DNA of 64,000 nucleotides. Source: Agapetus fuscipes (Eukaryota; Arthropoda; Insecta; Trichoptera; Glossosomatidae). Below are positions 52,529-63,352 of the stretch, piece after piece (the stretch's first letter is position 1; each line of letters begins with the position of its first letter). The notes under the pieces are model-generated. The model searched no databases. It was not told where the DNA came from and saw only the letters and a list, made by a program, of their open reading frames with translations. Location of the stretch: contig OX637332.1 of assembly GCA_951799405.1 (NCBI GenBank), forward strand, positions 4,593,001 to 4,657,000, in the 5' to 3' direction. The translations under genes and the position numbers were made by a program.

Positions 52529-53269
52529 AGACATCTGTTCCTCTTCAACAAGGCTCGTAAAAGCCATTTTTAATTCTAAAAAAATGTCCAAAAACCATAA
52601 ATCTATTTTAAAATAATTTATGTAAAATTAAACATTCCTGATTCACAGCTGTGATAATCTAAATTTTCAAAATAAAATATAGTGGTGTCCTGTGAAATCA
52701 GGAGTGATATTGTCAAAGATGGACCAATGTTTGCAATAAAAATGACTATCCCTATGTCAGTCTTCTAGTTATAAATATTTTATTCAAATAATTAAAGTTT
52801 TGAGTGTATTTTTAGAAAACTTGTGTACCGAAAGTTTTAGGCAAAATTAAAAAATATATATTTGACTAAAAAATTAAAAAATATATTTTTAGGTTTCATG
52901 TAAAAAAAAATGAACATATTTATGAGGCAATTAGTTAATTAAGGATATCTTGTTTAAAATTATTCTAAAAAAATGTACAAAGAAAGTTACCAAAAGACAT
53001 TCCAAAGGAAAAATTATAATTATCACAGAGTATAAGTCACAGTCCTTCCAAATGAAAGTATCTCATTAGTTTAAACATAAGTATAATATAAATAGTGTAT
53101 GTACCAGATTTTATGTAACCAAATATTAGTTGAATTTTATTTTATATAATACCCATGGTTAAATATTTTATTAATGTCTGAGGAAAAAATAAATGATGTT
53201 AACGATCTCTAGTTATAAAACAGAATTCAAAACTGAAAAAGTTACAAGATTACTTTTTACATTAGGCTT
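52529..53269. other. Very AT-rich non-coding DNA
   Basis: Nothing recognised apart from a duplicated AAAAAATATATTTTTAG-like word near 52850-52890. Confidence 0.4.
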
Positions 53270-53531
53270 GTCTAATCTAATCTAATCTAATCTAAGCTGC
53301 AAAGATATATATCATTTAAGATTTATACTAAATGCATTCCCACAAGCAGATATGTATAATTTCGCGCTAACACATGCCGCATGTGGACCTACAATATAAA
53401 AACCCAATCTCAAATGAACATAAGCCTTGCAACTCTTGCCGTCCTTCCCTGAAACAGGGGTGACATTGGCAAAGTGAACCAATTTTTATATTATGGGTGG
53501 TCAGCCGCATAACAACCTATAAGTCAAGGAT
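53270..53531 (-). repeat. Element C with clear pentanucleotide tail
   Basis: Tail is four TCTAA units (TCTAATCTAATCTAATCTAA); end CAACCTATAAGTCAAGGA. Best example of the variable repeat tail. Confidence 0.88.
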
Positions 53532-54234
53532 GTAAGATATGTGAAGTCCCTCCAGATAACAAGAAATATGTACCAAAATTTAAGAGTTAGATCTGAAAAT
53601 GTTAGGAAATGTATTGAATGTAAGATATATGCACTGTTTTAAATTACTTAAAATTCAAACGTTTACGTTCACAAAGAGTGTTAAGGAGTGTTAAGAGAGT
53701 GAACGATGTTATGGTTACAATATGGTTTCATACAATGTTATGGTTACAATATGGTTACATACAATGTTATGGTTAGGCTATTACACATTGAGTTAGAAAA
53801 TTCTTAAACCATTAAAAAGGTTTGAGTAAGTTTGTGATATATATAAAGTAAGAATACTTCCTCATTTAAAGGAAAATTTAATGTGCCAAAATATCCCGGT
53901 TGTTGATTTAAAATGGTTATTTATTTCTGCTTTTGATTAAAAGAAAATTACATGTTTTCAAAATTATAAAGAAAGAAAATATTACATATGGACAATGTGA
54001 TTATATTTTTTAAATTATACAATACCTATTAAGTTTAAAGTAAGACTATTTAAATAATACGTAGTAATGGTGCTGTACCTAAGTATTAATTTATTATAAG
54101 TGCACAATAATTGTTTTTATGTCCCAGTAAAATAAACATTCCAAAGCGTCAAATTTTACCAAAGCTAGAACTGAATTAAAATAAGAATATTGTAGTGTGC
54201 CCTTTAGGAATTTTCATAAAACCCTTGTCACTAC
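53532..54234. other. AT-rich non-coding DNA with a small tandem repeat
   Basis: 53708-53775: three units of ATGTTATGGTTACAATATGG-like sequence. Nothing else. Confidence 0.55.
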
Positions 54235-54565
54235 CAACCAGGCAAATATAACTCGTCTACAGGCAGCTCGTACATTGATAAACTGGTCACACGACAGTTC
54301 ATCCACACAACTTTTTGGTCAACACAATTTGACTGACAGACAGCTCTATTTATTGTAGTTTTCTGTCATGGAGCTCTGTGAACCATATATTGTGTGTGAC
54401 CCTTTGAAATGTTGACCAAAAAGTTGTGTGGACGAACCGTCATGTGACTGATGTGCCTGTGGACGGACCTAGTTGACCAAGTGGACCAAGTTGACCGAAA
54501 TGTCGTTGACGAACTGTCGTGTGACCAATTTTTCCATGACCGATTTGTCGTGGAACCGTAATAGC
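54235..54565. mobile_element. MITE-Q copy 2
   Basis: CACACGACAGTTCATCCACA..CAACTTTTTGGTCAACA at left pairs with TGTTGACCAAAAAGTTGTGT..GGACGAACCGTCATGTGA at right. An array of GTGACCAA/GACCGA words follows. Confidence 0.75.
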
Positions 54566-55416
54566 CATGTGTTACTTGCCATGCTCCACCATTCTAATAA
54601 CCCGATTAAACTAATATGTATTTAGTAACAAACTATTTAATCCTTAACTATTAGTTCTGGTGCTGAAACTTATTTCTATTATAGTTGTTATTTTTTGTGT
54701 TTTACCATTCCCATGAAACAATTTAACTGAGGTGTGTAACCAAACTAATGCCACTAAATGTTAATTTTGATGAATTTTTAATGATGGTATAAGTGCCATG
54801 AGTTGTGTGTAAAAGTGTAAATGTTGCCAATTTTTTATGTGTAATGTATTTTAAATATTTGTTCGATGGTTCTGTACCTCTGGAATAACCTGTTTTGTTT
54901 GGGCACCTTCTTGTGAAAACACGGCCTCGCTTTGGGTTCCAACTATCCGCGTAAAGATCTCCACACAACAGTTTGTTGTTGTAGATTTTATGAAACGAAG
55001 CCTTGTTATGGTAGTATTGAATTGTGTTTTGTGTTGGGCGCTTGTCGCGTGGGCAGCTCTGTGGAAGGTACCAGAGATTCCATTTGAACAGGGATGGTGT
55101 AAGGGGGGGTATATTGACTAATATTGTGATGAGAATAAAGGCTTTATTTAAGGTACTTTATGATGTTACCCCATATGTTCACTAGATAATAAAAAAAAAG
55201 ACTGTACTTGCAGCTTATACAGGTATATCAATGATAATAAATGTGTGATTAAAAAAAAACTTGTTTTTGTAATTATTTCAAAACTATTAAACATTTAGGC
55301 CTTTTTGTTGAACGCTGGCATTTTCAGCGGAGAATTTGGGTTAACTCGGAGAAGATAAGGCATGATTTCAAAGTGCCGACAAAGTTCATTCAGTTCTCCT
55401 ATTAAAAATAAATTAT
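54566..55416. other. Non-coding DNA with a possible 3'-end signal
   Basis: AATAAAGGCTTTATTT at about 55135 resembles an mRNA 3' end, but no upstream exon was found to go with it. Confidence 0.35.
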
Positions 55417-55419
55417 GGC

Positions 55420-55987
55420 AACGCTACTAAGCTACACATATAGTGTAACTTCTTGCCGCGTTATCCCTGAAGGGGTCGCATGTGGCGAGTTGAACCTATT
55501 TATTTTTACAGGTAAGGGGGCCGGCTTTACGCCAACCACTTCAGTTGAAGTGGGGGTCTCCCAGCTTCCGAGAGGGCTGGTACTCATTTTTTGTGAAGGC
55601 TTAGTAAAATTTGCCGGTATTTTATTTTGGGGCTTGAAATAAACACCGAAACGGGAAATCATTTCTGTCACCCTCGGTGGGATTCGAACTCGAGCTCACG
55701 GCATGGAATGCAAGCACTCTACTAACTGTACCCTTAGTACGATTTGAAAAACTTGAGTAAAGTAAAGTTTACGGAAAGTATTAAAGAGTGATTTTCCCCA
55801 AAATCTGCCGTTTTTGTATCTTACACTTGGTGGTCTTAGCAAAAGAGTTACAGTGATGAAGAAAATCAAGTTCAAACAAACAAAAACGGCAGATTTTGGC
55901 GAAAACCACTCTTTAATACTTTCCGTAAACTTTACTTTACTCTAGTTTTGCAACTCGTACTCAGGGTAGGTACAGAGCTATCGACTG
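55420..55987 (-). mobile_element. SINE-B copy split by MITE-H
   Basis: ACGCTACTAAGCTACACATA to GCAAGCACTCTACTAACT (55420-55727), then MITE-H, then AGAGCTATCGACTGA. The tRNA-like head is thus cut in the anticodon-side arm. Confidence 0.9.
55728..55973. mobile_element. MITE-H copy 1
   Basis: About 90-bp inverted repeats: GTACCCTTAGTACGATTTGA, GTTTACGGAAAGTATTAAAG, CAAAATCTGCCGTTTTTGT at left with near-exact complements at right ending GGGTAGGTAC. Confidence 0.9.
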
Positions 55988-56249
55988 ACATGGCATTTTA
56001 ATTAAAAAGAGAATCCAGCAGGAAACGTAATGATATTATGTTAACATTTAAGGCTCATAATAAATCAATTGTTGTCATAAACAAAACTTTATTTTAAATT
56101 AGCAAATTTTGAATGAGAATACTGTATTGCTCGACATCTACGATACAAGTCTCCTCGCAAAGCATCTCGGTCTCTATTTATAGGTGTATAAGAGTTATTC
56201 TGGCATACGCGAGGCCCTGCCAGAATATTTTATTTAGAATATTTGAGCA

Positions 56250-56283
56250 AATCCATAATCTTTAATCTAAGCTGCAAAGATAT
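56250..56283 (-). repeat. Element C tail fragment
   Basis: AATCTTTAATCTAAGCTGCAAAGATAT (split for length), then MITE-D. Confidence 0.6.
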
Positions 56284-56530
56284 CGCACGTTTTATAATAA
56301 AGAGCAATAACTCAAAAAACATGAATGTTGGGAAATCACGTTTGAAGTTCAGACACCCAGTACAACTTGTATGGGATGAAAAAGGCGGCCGATGTTTTAT
56401 CTCGGTCATATTCGTCCAAATTGAACGGCTGTCGCATTCTACCTATTCTTCTTGCATTGTTCTTGCGTTTTATTACAAAATCTCGATTTCCCCAATTTTC
56501 GAGTTATTTCTCTTTATTATTAAACGTGCG
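56284..56530. mobile_element. MITE-D copy 3, best preserved
   Basis: CGCACGTTTTATAATAAAGA ... TTATTATTAAACGTGCG, extended by CAATAACTCAAAAA / TTTTCGAGTTATTTC. The whole 247 bp is close to copy 1. Confidence 0.9.
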
Positions 56531-57244
56531 ATTATGTTGCCTACGTATTAGGCGCATGTGCCTGCATGTGATGCGCGCCCCTGTCCTTTGCGTGCTCTGC
56601 CCTGTTTGATATATATCCCAGCTACACCCCTGCAGTGTGACTCATTGTGTGAACTCAGTGTTCTCTTCGGCAGCGCACGTCTCCCCCCTGTCCCCTCCCC
56701 CTCTCTAGCACCTGATGGTTTTTTTTACCTGAGTTCCGTTTCGAATGGCTTTGCGTCGGTACATACTGCAAGCGAGTGAAACCCATCTCACATAAAAATA
56801 CTATGGTATTTTCTAACGTTAGATTGCGACTATGAGTTCAAGTGCATTTTGAATAGAGACTAGTGAAATTATTGGAATACACACAATTAAAACATGGTGA
56901 GTGAGAGAAAACATACACTTTGGGCAATCCCACCTGTGGACATATTATTATTATTATTGTAGACCTTCAAGCATAACTTCTCTCAACTAAACATAGCTGT
57001 TATTAGTTTAATGTGTAATTTAAGTTGCCAAACTAATTGCACTTTAATGAATTTGTACCTGTTTGTCTGCACTAAAACAATATTATGTCTGTTTAATTTA
57101 TTTTTGATATTGTTATTGAGAAATTCATGTGATGGTTCGTACTAATGGACATGTGGGAACATAAGCAGGGTTGCGAAACCTTTTTGTTATTCGTGCATTT
57201 TATTTCTGTGTTTATTCCCCACAGTAATTTCGAGTATATTTTTC
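56531..57244. other. Unassigned DNA with a pyrimidine-rich block
   Basis: 56670-56710 is C/T rich (CTCCCCCCTGTCCCC). No domain in the overlapping frames. Confidence 0.35.
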
Positions 57245-57302
57245 AATGCAACTAAGCTACACATATAGTGTATCTCTTTGCCTGCGTTATCCTCGAGGGG
57301 GT
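57245..57302 (-). mobile_element. SINE-B end fragment, inverted to the next copy
   Basis: ATGCAACTAAGCTACACATA, GCCTGCGTTATCCTCGAGGG; joined directly to a full plus-strand copy. Confidence 0.75.
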
Positions 57303-57624
57303 CCGGTCGATAGCTCAGTTGGTAGGGTGCTTGCATTCCATGCCGTGAGCTCGGGTTCGAATCCCGCCAAGGGTGTCAGAAATGATTTCCCGTTTCGGTG
57401 TTTAATTCAAACCCAAAAATAAAATACCGGCAAGGCTTACTCAGCCTTCACAAGAAATGAGTACCAGCCTTCTTGGGAGCTGGGAAACCTCCATTTCAAC
57501 TGAAGTGGTTGGCGTAAGGCCGGCCCCCTTCCCTGTAAAAATAAATAGGTTCAACTCGCCAGATGCGACCCCTTCGGGGATAACGCAGCAAGAAGTTACA
57601 CTGTATGTGTAGCTTAGTTGCGTT
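57303..57624 (+). mobile_element. SINE-B, full-length reference copy
   Basis: CCGGTCGATAGCTCAGTTGG (A-box TAGCTCAGTTGG), GGGTTCGAATCCC (B box), AGGCTTACTCAGCCTTCAC, GAAGTGGTTGGCGTAAGG, CCCCTTCGGGGATAACG, end GTAGCTTAGTTGCGTT. Pol III-type tRNA-derived SINE, about 320 bp. Confidence 0.95.
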
Positions 57625-57732
57625 TGCGTTGCGGGTCGCATGTGGCGATTCGGGACCTCTTTATTTTTACGGCTAAGGGGGCCAACCATTTCAGTTGATG
57701 TGGGGCCTTCCCCCCTTACAAGGGGGCTGAAT
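57625..57732 (-). mobile_element. SINE-B internal fragment
   Basis: GCGGGTCGCATGTGGCGATT, CCAACCATTTCAGTTGATG, CCCCCTTACAAGGGGGCTG. Confidence 0.7.
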
Positions 57733-57742
57733 GTTTATTATT

Positions 57743-57956
57743 CCTTGACTTATAGGTTGGCATGAAGCTGACTACCCATACTGTAAAAGAATGGTTCACT
57801 TTGACCCCCCCCCCCTGTTTGAGGGAAGGTCGGCCAAAGTTGCAGGGTTTATATTCATTTGAAATTTGGGTTATAATTTGTTAATAGGTACACATGCGTA
57901 AATTTACACGTCGATAATTATGGGCATACATTTAATATAAATTTTACATGTTAATA
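57743..57956 (+). repeat. Element C copy, 3' end replaced
   Basis: TCCTTGACTTATAGGTTGGC to ACATTTAATATAAATTTTAC; no repeat tail. Confidence 0.8.
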
Positions 57957-58095
57957 ACCCCCACTTCAACTGAAAATGGTTGGTGTGAGGCCGGCCCCCT
58001 TACCTGTAAAAATAAATAGGTCCCGAAACGCCACATGCGACCCCTTCGGGGAAACGCAGGCAAGAAGTTACACTATATGTGTAGCTAGTTGCGTT
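57957..58095 (+). mobile_element. SINE-B 3' half
   Basis: CCCCCACTTCAACTGAAAAT to GTGTAGCTAGTTGCGTT. Confidence 0.82.
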
Positions 58096-58114
58096 AAAAT
58101 AAAAATATTTAAAA

Positions 58115-58674
58115 ACAGTAGAGACCAGGAGCAAGGCTATGGGACTAGAAATCAACCAGAATAAAACCAAGATCATGATTGTAGATCGATGGAAAAAAGT
58201 TGTTGATCTTGGAAATTTTCTTCAATATCTGAAAATCATAACGAGTTCCAGTTTGTTGGATCTCAAATTAGCGATGAAGGCATTTGCGAAGGAGAGATTG
58301 CCAAAAGTGCCATGTCTAAGTTAGACAACATATGGAAAGATCGGGATGTGAGTAACAGCATCATGATAAAGCTTGTCAGGAGTCTGGTTCACTCTATATT
58401 TCTTTATGCTGCTGAAACATGGACCATAACAGCAGCAGAAATGAAAAAAGTTGACGCTTTCGAAATGTGGTGCTGGAGGCGCATGCTCCGAATCCCATGG
58501 ATAGCTAGATGTACCAACGAGCCCATTCGTCGGGAGCTACGTTTAGATGGTTTAACTCTGGCCAGTATATGCACACGCCGTATTCTTCAGTTCTTCAGAA
58601 ACGTTGTCCGTGGCAATGAGGATTGTCTGGAACGACTGGTTGTGATCGGTATTTTTTCCTACACTGCTTTTTAG
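58115..58674 (+). pseudogene. LINE reverse transcriptase C-terminal fragment (third family)
   Basis: Two frames: GLEINQNKTKIMIVDR (thumb after the YADD box, which is missing) and, after a frameshift near 58300, KSAMSKLDNIWKDRDVS, AAETWTI, VDAFEMWCWRRMLRIPW, QFFRNVVRGNEDCLERLVV. This is the C-terminal pattern of RTE/jockey-like LINEs annotated as 'endonuclease-reverse transcriptase' in insects. Truncated at both ends. Confidence 0.82.
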
Positions 58675-58904
58675 TCTAGTTTCCACTGCGAGTTTAGACC
58701 TTAGCGATTTGCTTATCAGTTTCTCGTAAAGTAAATTATTGTGTTTGCATTATTAGTATGTAAATGTGTACATAGCAAGCGACAATTGCGTAGTTGCTAT
58801 TTTAATACCTGATAAAAAAATCTGTAACAAAGCGAGATATTTCAAAAGGAGAGAACACATACATCCTTGATCCGAAAATAATAATCATCATCATGAGCTC
58901 GACA

Positions 58905-59068
58905 GCCCTGGGCTGGAAGTCTCATCACCACGGTAATTCTTACCTACCCAATTTCGATAATATATTTGTATGAAGACCTGTCAATCCAAGATGGCCGCAA
59001 GTGAACAGCTGATTAGTTTTCATACAAATATTACCGACATTCGGTAGGTGATGAGACTTCCAGCGCCT
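58905..59068. mobile_element. MITE-J copy 1
   Basis: GGCTGGAAGTCTCATCACC at left, GGTGATGAGACTTCCAGCGC at right; internal TTTGTATGAAGACCTGTCAA and TTTTCATACAAATATTACCG. Confidence 0.8.
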
Positions 59069-59195
59069 TGACTGAATCCAGGATTTTCTTCCAGCTCACT
59101 ATCACTGCTCGAATATTGAGAGGAACAACATATACACCACAAAAACAATCGCTCTTGTCCTTTGAATTGTTTTTAGCTCTTGCTAAATCTCGGAA

Positions 59196-59237
59196 TACGA
59201 ATTCGTTGCCTTAACCACTAGACTACAGACCGGTCTA
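59196..59237 (-). repeat. tRNA-like head fragment, SINE-A type
   Basis: GGAATACGAATTCGTTGCC, CTAGACTACAGACCGGTC; only the head is recognisable. Confidence 0.45.
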
Positions 59238-59449
59238 CAAACGTCAGTCTTATATAAGATTCCCATCCTTAGCGACTAATGACAAGATATTTGTATGCGT
59301 TATCCCTAGCAGCCCGGCTGGGTGACGACACAGTATTGTCTATGTCGATTCACGTGCGAACCACATTGGGAGTCTTCATGGATGTGATTATTATTAGACC
59401 TTATGAAAATTGATTTGAATTTTTTAAGAGGATAGACGTTTTTGATGAA

Positions 59450-59545
59450 AAATGTTTCTATGGACGAATTATCTGTGGCTGAGCTGTCTGTGACCCAAAT
59501 GTCGTGTGACCAAGCCGTCTGTGGACAAGTTATCTTGTCGTGACA
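59450..59545 (+). repeat. MITE-Q arm fragment
   Basis: GACGAATTATCTGTGGCTGA, ATGTCGTGTGACCAAGCCGT. Confidence 0.6.
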
Positions 59546-59576
59546 CGTTTCTTTAGGGATAGCCTACTGGCCTCCT

Positions 59577-59683
59577 CAGAAGCTCTATTCTGCTTAATTC
59601 CTAGGGATTCCTGTCTAAAAATATGGTGTACTGTTTTTTTATTTTTATCTATTAAGTTCTTTCGCATGCGCTAGCAATCTTCT
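59577..59683. mobile_element. MITE-G copy 3, right end missing
   Basis: CAGAAGCTCTATTCTGCTTA to TTTCGCATGCGCTAGCAATC; abuts MITE-H sequence. Confidence 0.75.
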
Positions 59684-59975
59684 GTACCCTTAGTACGAGT
59701 TGCAAAACTTTTTTTCCTATTTTCCGGGGCTATTCTTGGATATTTTAGTCATCGGTTGAGCCCACGCTTTGACAATTAAATGGTGCCTGCGTTGGAAGTT
59801 TCATCAGCACGGTCATTCTTAGCTTATTTGTATGAAAACAAATTAGCTGTTCACTTGCGGCCATCTTGGATTGACAGGTCTTCATACAAATGCATTATTA
59901 GTTTGTCAAAGCGTGGGCTCAACCGACGACTAAAATGTCTAAGAATAGCCCCGCAAGAGAGAAAACAACAAAAAT
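59684..59975. mobile_element. Nested hairpin: MITE-H end + 55-bp inverted arms enclosing a MITE-J relative
   Basis: 59684-59712 is a MITE-H terminus. Arms GGGGCTATTCTTGGATATTT..GAGCCCACGCTTTGACAA (59727-59779) and TTTGTCAAAGCGTGGGCTC..AAGAATAGCCCC (59907-59960) are complementary. Between them GGAAGTTTCATCAGCACGGT..GGCCATCTTGGATTGACAGG matches MITE-J. Confidence 0.75.
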
Positions 59976-60114
59976 TTGTGAAAATCCTGTAGTTCAGAAG
60001 TTCTTCATAATTATGTAGTTCACGTACTATGATAAGTTACACCTAATAAAAGGTTTAAACCACAACTTCTCAAATCAGTGAATCAGCACTTATTGGCGAT
60101 ATCGTTGGTTCCAT

Positions 60115-60520
60115 TTGAGAAGTATGACAGGTAAAACACTGAAAGATAGAGTGAGAAACGAATGGGTTCTGAATGAATGCGGAGTAAAAGAAAGCGTGAA
60201 AGTGAAAGTTCAAAGAAGTGTGATGCGATGGTTTGGACATATTGAAAGGATGAATGAAGACCGACTGACAAAAAGAGTGTATAAAGGGAATGTAATAGGT
60301 AAGCGTGGAAGGGGAAGACCTAGAAAAGAATGGATTGATCAGATAAGTGAGATTGCGAATGAATGGAATTTACAGAGTGGAAACAAGAGAAGAGCATGCA
60401 TGAAAAGAGTGATGAAATTAGATGAGATGAAAGAAGTATGCAGGGACAGAGTCAAGTGGAGGCACTTGTGTGGAGGTACTGGCCACCCCTAGAGGAATGG
60501 CGGCAGGATACAAGACAAGA
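60115..60520 (+). pseudogene. GRGRPRK-family LINE, 3' end (recent copy)
   Basis: A 125-codon frame from 60118: [67 protein letters not shown]. It is nearly identical to the 15470-16216 copy but has no stop at KRRAC, so it shows the undamaged C-terminus. Severely 5' truncated; ends GGATACAAGACAAGACAAAA. Confidence 0.88.
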
Positions 60521-60754
60521 CAAAAAAAAAAGTAGAATTACTGTGGTTGTATTTAAATACTCACACACACACTCATAATATGTATGTCACATACTCATTC
60601 ACTGACCACGCTAGTAGAATAATAATGTTATATTGCAAGTAATCAGAGATAGCAGGTACGTTAATAAAGTATACTTTTTATTGTATTCGATCATTACTTA
60701 CCTGTAACCACATATGCCACGCCTTGTATCGTGTTCAGTATATTATATGAAAAC

Positions 60755-60808
60755 AAAGCTAAGCTGCACATACAGTGCAACTTCGTACTGCGTTATCCCC
60801 GAAGGAGC
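60755..60808 (-). mobile_element. SINE-B end fragment
   Basis: CTAAGCTGCACATACAGTGC, CTGCGTTATCCCCGAAGGAG. Confidence 0.65.
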
Positions 60809-60901
60809 CTTTTTATTTGTAACCTGATTTTAATTTGTAATTTGAGAGTTCTGAAAGCTTTTGAAAGTGGGATAAGTATTGAGAAACACAGAATATATTC
60901 T

Positions 60902-61415
60902 TGGACCGGTCCGTAGTCCAGTGACAACACTTCTATAATCTATAATCTAAGCTGCAAGGACATGTAAGCATTAAAGGCTCATATGAAATGCATGCCTACA
61001 GACAGGCACATGTAGGTTCGCGCCTACACATTCTGCATGTGTGCATACAGATAAAGAAAACCTCACATGGACATAAACCTTGCAACTCCTGCCGCCGTTC
61101 CCTGAACCGGGGTGGCATTGGCAAAAGTGAACCGATTTTTACAGCACGGGTGGTCAGCCTCGTAAATGGAAGGCTTTGGATTCGAATACCGGCGGAGCAG
61201 AAAAAATATACCATTTATATTTCCAAATGTGCTCTTCGCTGGGTTGAAAAATTCATACACCTTTACCAAAGACCGGTCACTGCAAGGTCCATCCAACCTT
61301 ACAACAACTGAGTCTTGCTTAAGAATTGGCGCTTTCTACAGCGACGACCAAGCTCGCAGAGGGCTCTTTAGGTGTGATGCACACACACAGGGCTCACCAA
61401 ATAAATCATCCCAAT
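60902..61415 (+). mobile_element. SINE-A copy split by element C
   Basis: TTGGACCGGTCCGTAGTCCA to AACACTTC (60902-60934), element C, then CTCGTAAATGGAAGGCTTTG, GGATTCGAATACC and the LINE-type tail TTTAGGTGTGATGCACAC (61160-61415). No 5S head. Confidence 0.88.
60935..61160 (-). repeat. Element C nested in SINE-A
   Basis: Tail TATAATCTATAATCTAAGCT, body GGCTCATATGAAATGCATGC, end GGGTGGTCAGCCTCGTAAAT boundary; its 5' ~25 bp are missing. Confidence 0.85.
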
Positions 61416-61716
61416 ATTTTTATTCTAACAAATATATCAAAGCACAGAGTGGTACCGAATGGTACGCGCAGAGACAAAAGGTCCGCGTGATAATTAATAC
61501 CTACCTTCTGCAATTAACCAATACTATTTCAGCATCCATAACAGCTCAAAAAAGTGGCAATTTTGCCACGTTTCAGGAAACTAACTGCCATATTTTGACG
61601 ATGTGGGTTGTTACTTAAATCATGAATATTTTAGGTTTTGGGTCAAAGTTTGGGTCAACGGGTAAAAGTTTTGCCAGCAGCATATGTAAGTGAAAACTTA
61701 CAGTTGTCTGCCTTAA

Positions 61717-61949
61717 TTCTTGTTTATCGTATACGCCATTGAGAAAATTTTACATGAGCAATGTTTGCATGTGTACTGGACCAATGTGTCTTATGAAATC
61801 AAGAAATTTATTTAAAAAATATTTAAAAGAACTCTCACATTATCGAGTTTTACGGTTTTTCTTAGCTCAGATTGTGTAGAATTTGATTCATAAGACAACT
61901 GAATGAAAAAGTCATATTTGACAAGATTGGCGTATACGGTAAACAAGAA
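61717..61949. mobile_element. MITE-P copy 2, complete
   Basis: 22-bp inverted repeats TTCTTGTTTATCGTATACGC and GCGTATACGGTAAACAAGAA. Interior as in 9609-9835. Confidence 0.88.
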
Positions 61950-62079
61950 CTGGGGGAGCGACTGTTGTCTGCTTGTGGGAGGACATTAATTTGAATCTTA
62001 AATATGAATGTACAGTTGGCACATACATTATAGATGGAATATGGAATGTTTTATAGTTTTACCTTGAATATGAATTCCT

Positions 62080-62322
62080 TTACTTATAGGTTGATATGAG
62101 GCTGACCAACCATGCTGTAAAAAATAGTTCACTTTGCCAATGTCACGCCTGTTTCAGGGAAGGACGGCAAGAATGGCAGGGTGTACCTATGTCCATTTGG
62201 GTTTTTTGTTGTAGGTTCACATGCGGCATGCGCAAGCGCGAACTTTTACGTGTCTGCTTGTGAGAATGCATGTAATGTGAAACCCCAATGTAACATATCT
62301 TTGCAACTTAGATTAGATTCCG
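62080..62322 (+). repeat. Element C, near full-length
   Basis: TCCTTTACTTATAGGTTGAT to ATCTTTGCAACTTAGATTAG; runs straight into a SINE-A body. Confidence 0.85.
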
Positions 62323-62512
62323 AAGGTCGTGAGTTCGATTCCCTGCGTAGCACAAAAAAATATATTTATATTTTTGAATAATATGCTCTTCGCTGGGTTG
62401 AAAAATTCATTTACCTTTTAAAAACAGACCGGCCACCAAAAGTTCATCCAGCCTTACAGAAAATGGGTTTTGTTTGAGAAATGGCGCTTTTTAGTGACTA
62501 CCAAAATCGTAT
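62319..62512 (+). mobile_element. SINE-A, 3' portion of head and body
   Basis: GTGAGTTCGATTCCCTGCG (B box), TATGCTCTTCGCTGGGTTG, AATTCATTTACCTTTTAAAA, GTTTGAGAAATGGCGC. Confidence 0.72.
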
Positions 62513-62606
62513 TTTATAAAATTAAATTTAAATTTAATAACATAATATACACTTTAGTATTATATTATTTAGATTTTGGGCAGTAACTTTGTGAAAGCAC
62601 ATTTTA

Positions 62607-62788
62607 ATTAATTAAAATACTTTTTTAACTTTGTTACAATTCACTTGAGTTTTATTTTTTAAAAAACACAACCAGTTTCGGGAGAAGCAGGAAGATGGGA
62701 GGTACTGCTTCTCCCGAAACTGGTTGTGTTTTTTAAAAAATAAAACTCAAGTGAATTGTAACAAAGTTAAAAAAGTATTTTAATTAAT
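62607..62788. repeat. Perfect inverted repeat, 84-bp arms, 14-bp spacer
   Basis: Arms 62607-62690 and 62705-62788 are exact complements by eye. Arm words: CAATTCACTTGAGTTTTATT, CACAACCAGTTTCGGGAGAA. No coding content. Confidence 0.93.
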
Positions 62789-62847
62789 CACTTTAGTATT
62801 GCTTAGATTTTCGGCAGTTAATTTGTGAAAGTCCATTTTAATAAATT

Positions 62848-62995
62848 TAGAATTAAAATTTCCTTGTCACAGTTCACAGTGAGTTTTATTTTATTTTTGC
62901 ACCTGAGGATGGGATGTTCTGCAATCCCGAAACCAGTCGTGTAATAAATCAAATAAAACTCACTGTGAACTGTAACAAGGTGATTTTAATTTTAA
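62848..62995. repeat. Related hairpin element, imperfect
   Basis: CCTTGTCACAGTTCACAGTG and CACTGTGAACTGTAACAAGG arms of about 40 bp. The inner ATCCCGAAACCAGTCGTGT parallels TCCCGAAACTGGTTGTGTT in the preceding hairpin. Confidence 0.8.
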
Positions 62996-63047
62996 ATCTG
63001 TTAAACTTTAGTTTGTTAATTATTATTTCACTTTCCGAAATGTTTGT

Positions 63048-63297
63048 GTTCCTTGACAAATAGGTTGAAAAAAGGCTAATCCCGCATGCTGTAAAAACCT
63101 GGTTCACTTTTGCCAATTCCACTCCGGTTTCAGGGAAAGGTAGCAGGAGTTGCAAAGTTTTTGTTGATGTCAGGTTTTCTTTATTTATTGTGTACACATG
63201 CAGCATGTGTAAGCGAAAACTTACATGTCCATGCTTGTGGGCGTGCATTAAATATGAGCCTTAAATGTCAGCGTATCTTTGCAACTTAGATAGTATT
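63048..63297 (+). repeat. Element C, near full-length
   Basis: TCCTTGACAAATAGGTTGAA to ATCTTTGCAACTTAGATAG. Confidence 0.82.
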
Positions 63298-63352
63298 AAA
63301 TTATTTTGTTTCAGGAATGTGGGCATGACGTCACCCCTTAATATGTAGGTAA

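Noticed and set aside
57303..57375. A tRNA gene
   Set aside because: The A and B boxes belong to a SINE head repeated many times. The 3' half of a tRNA fold does not continue, and copies are followed by the SINE body.
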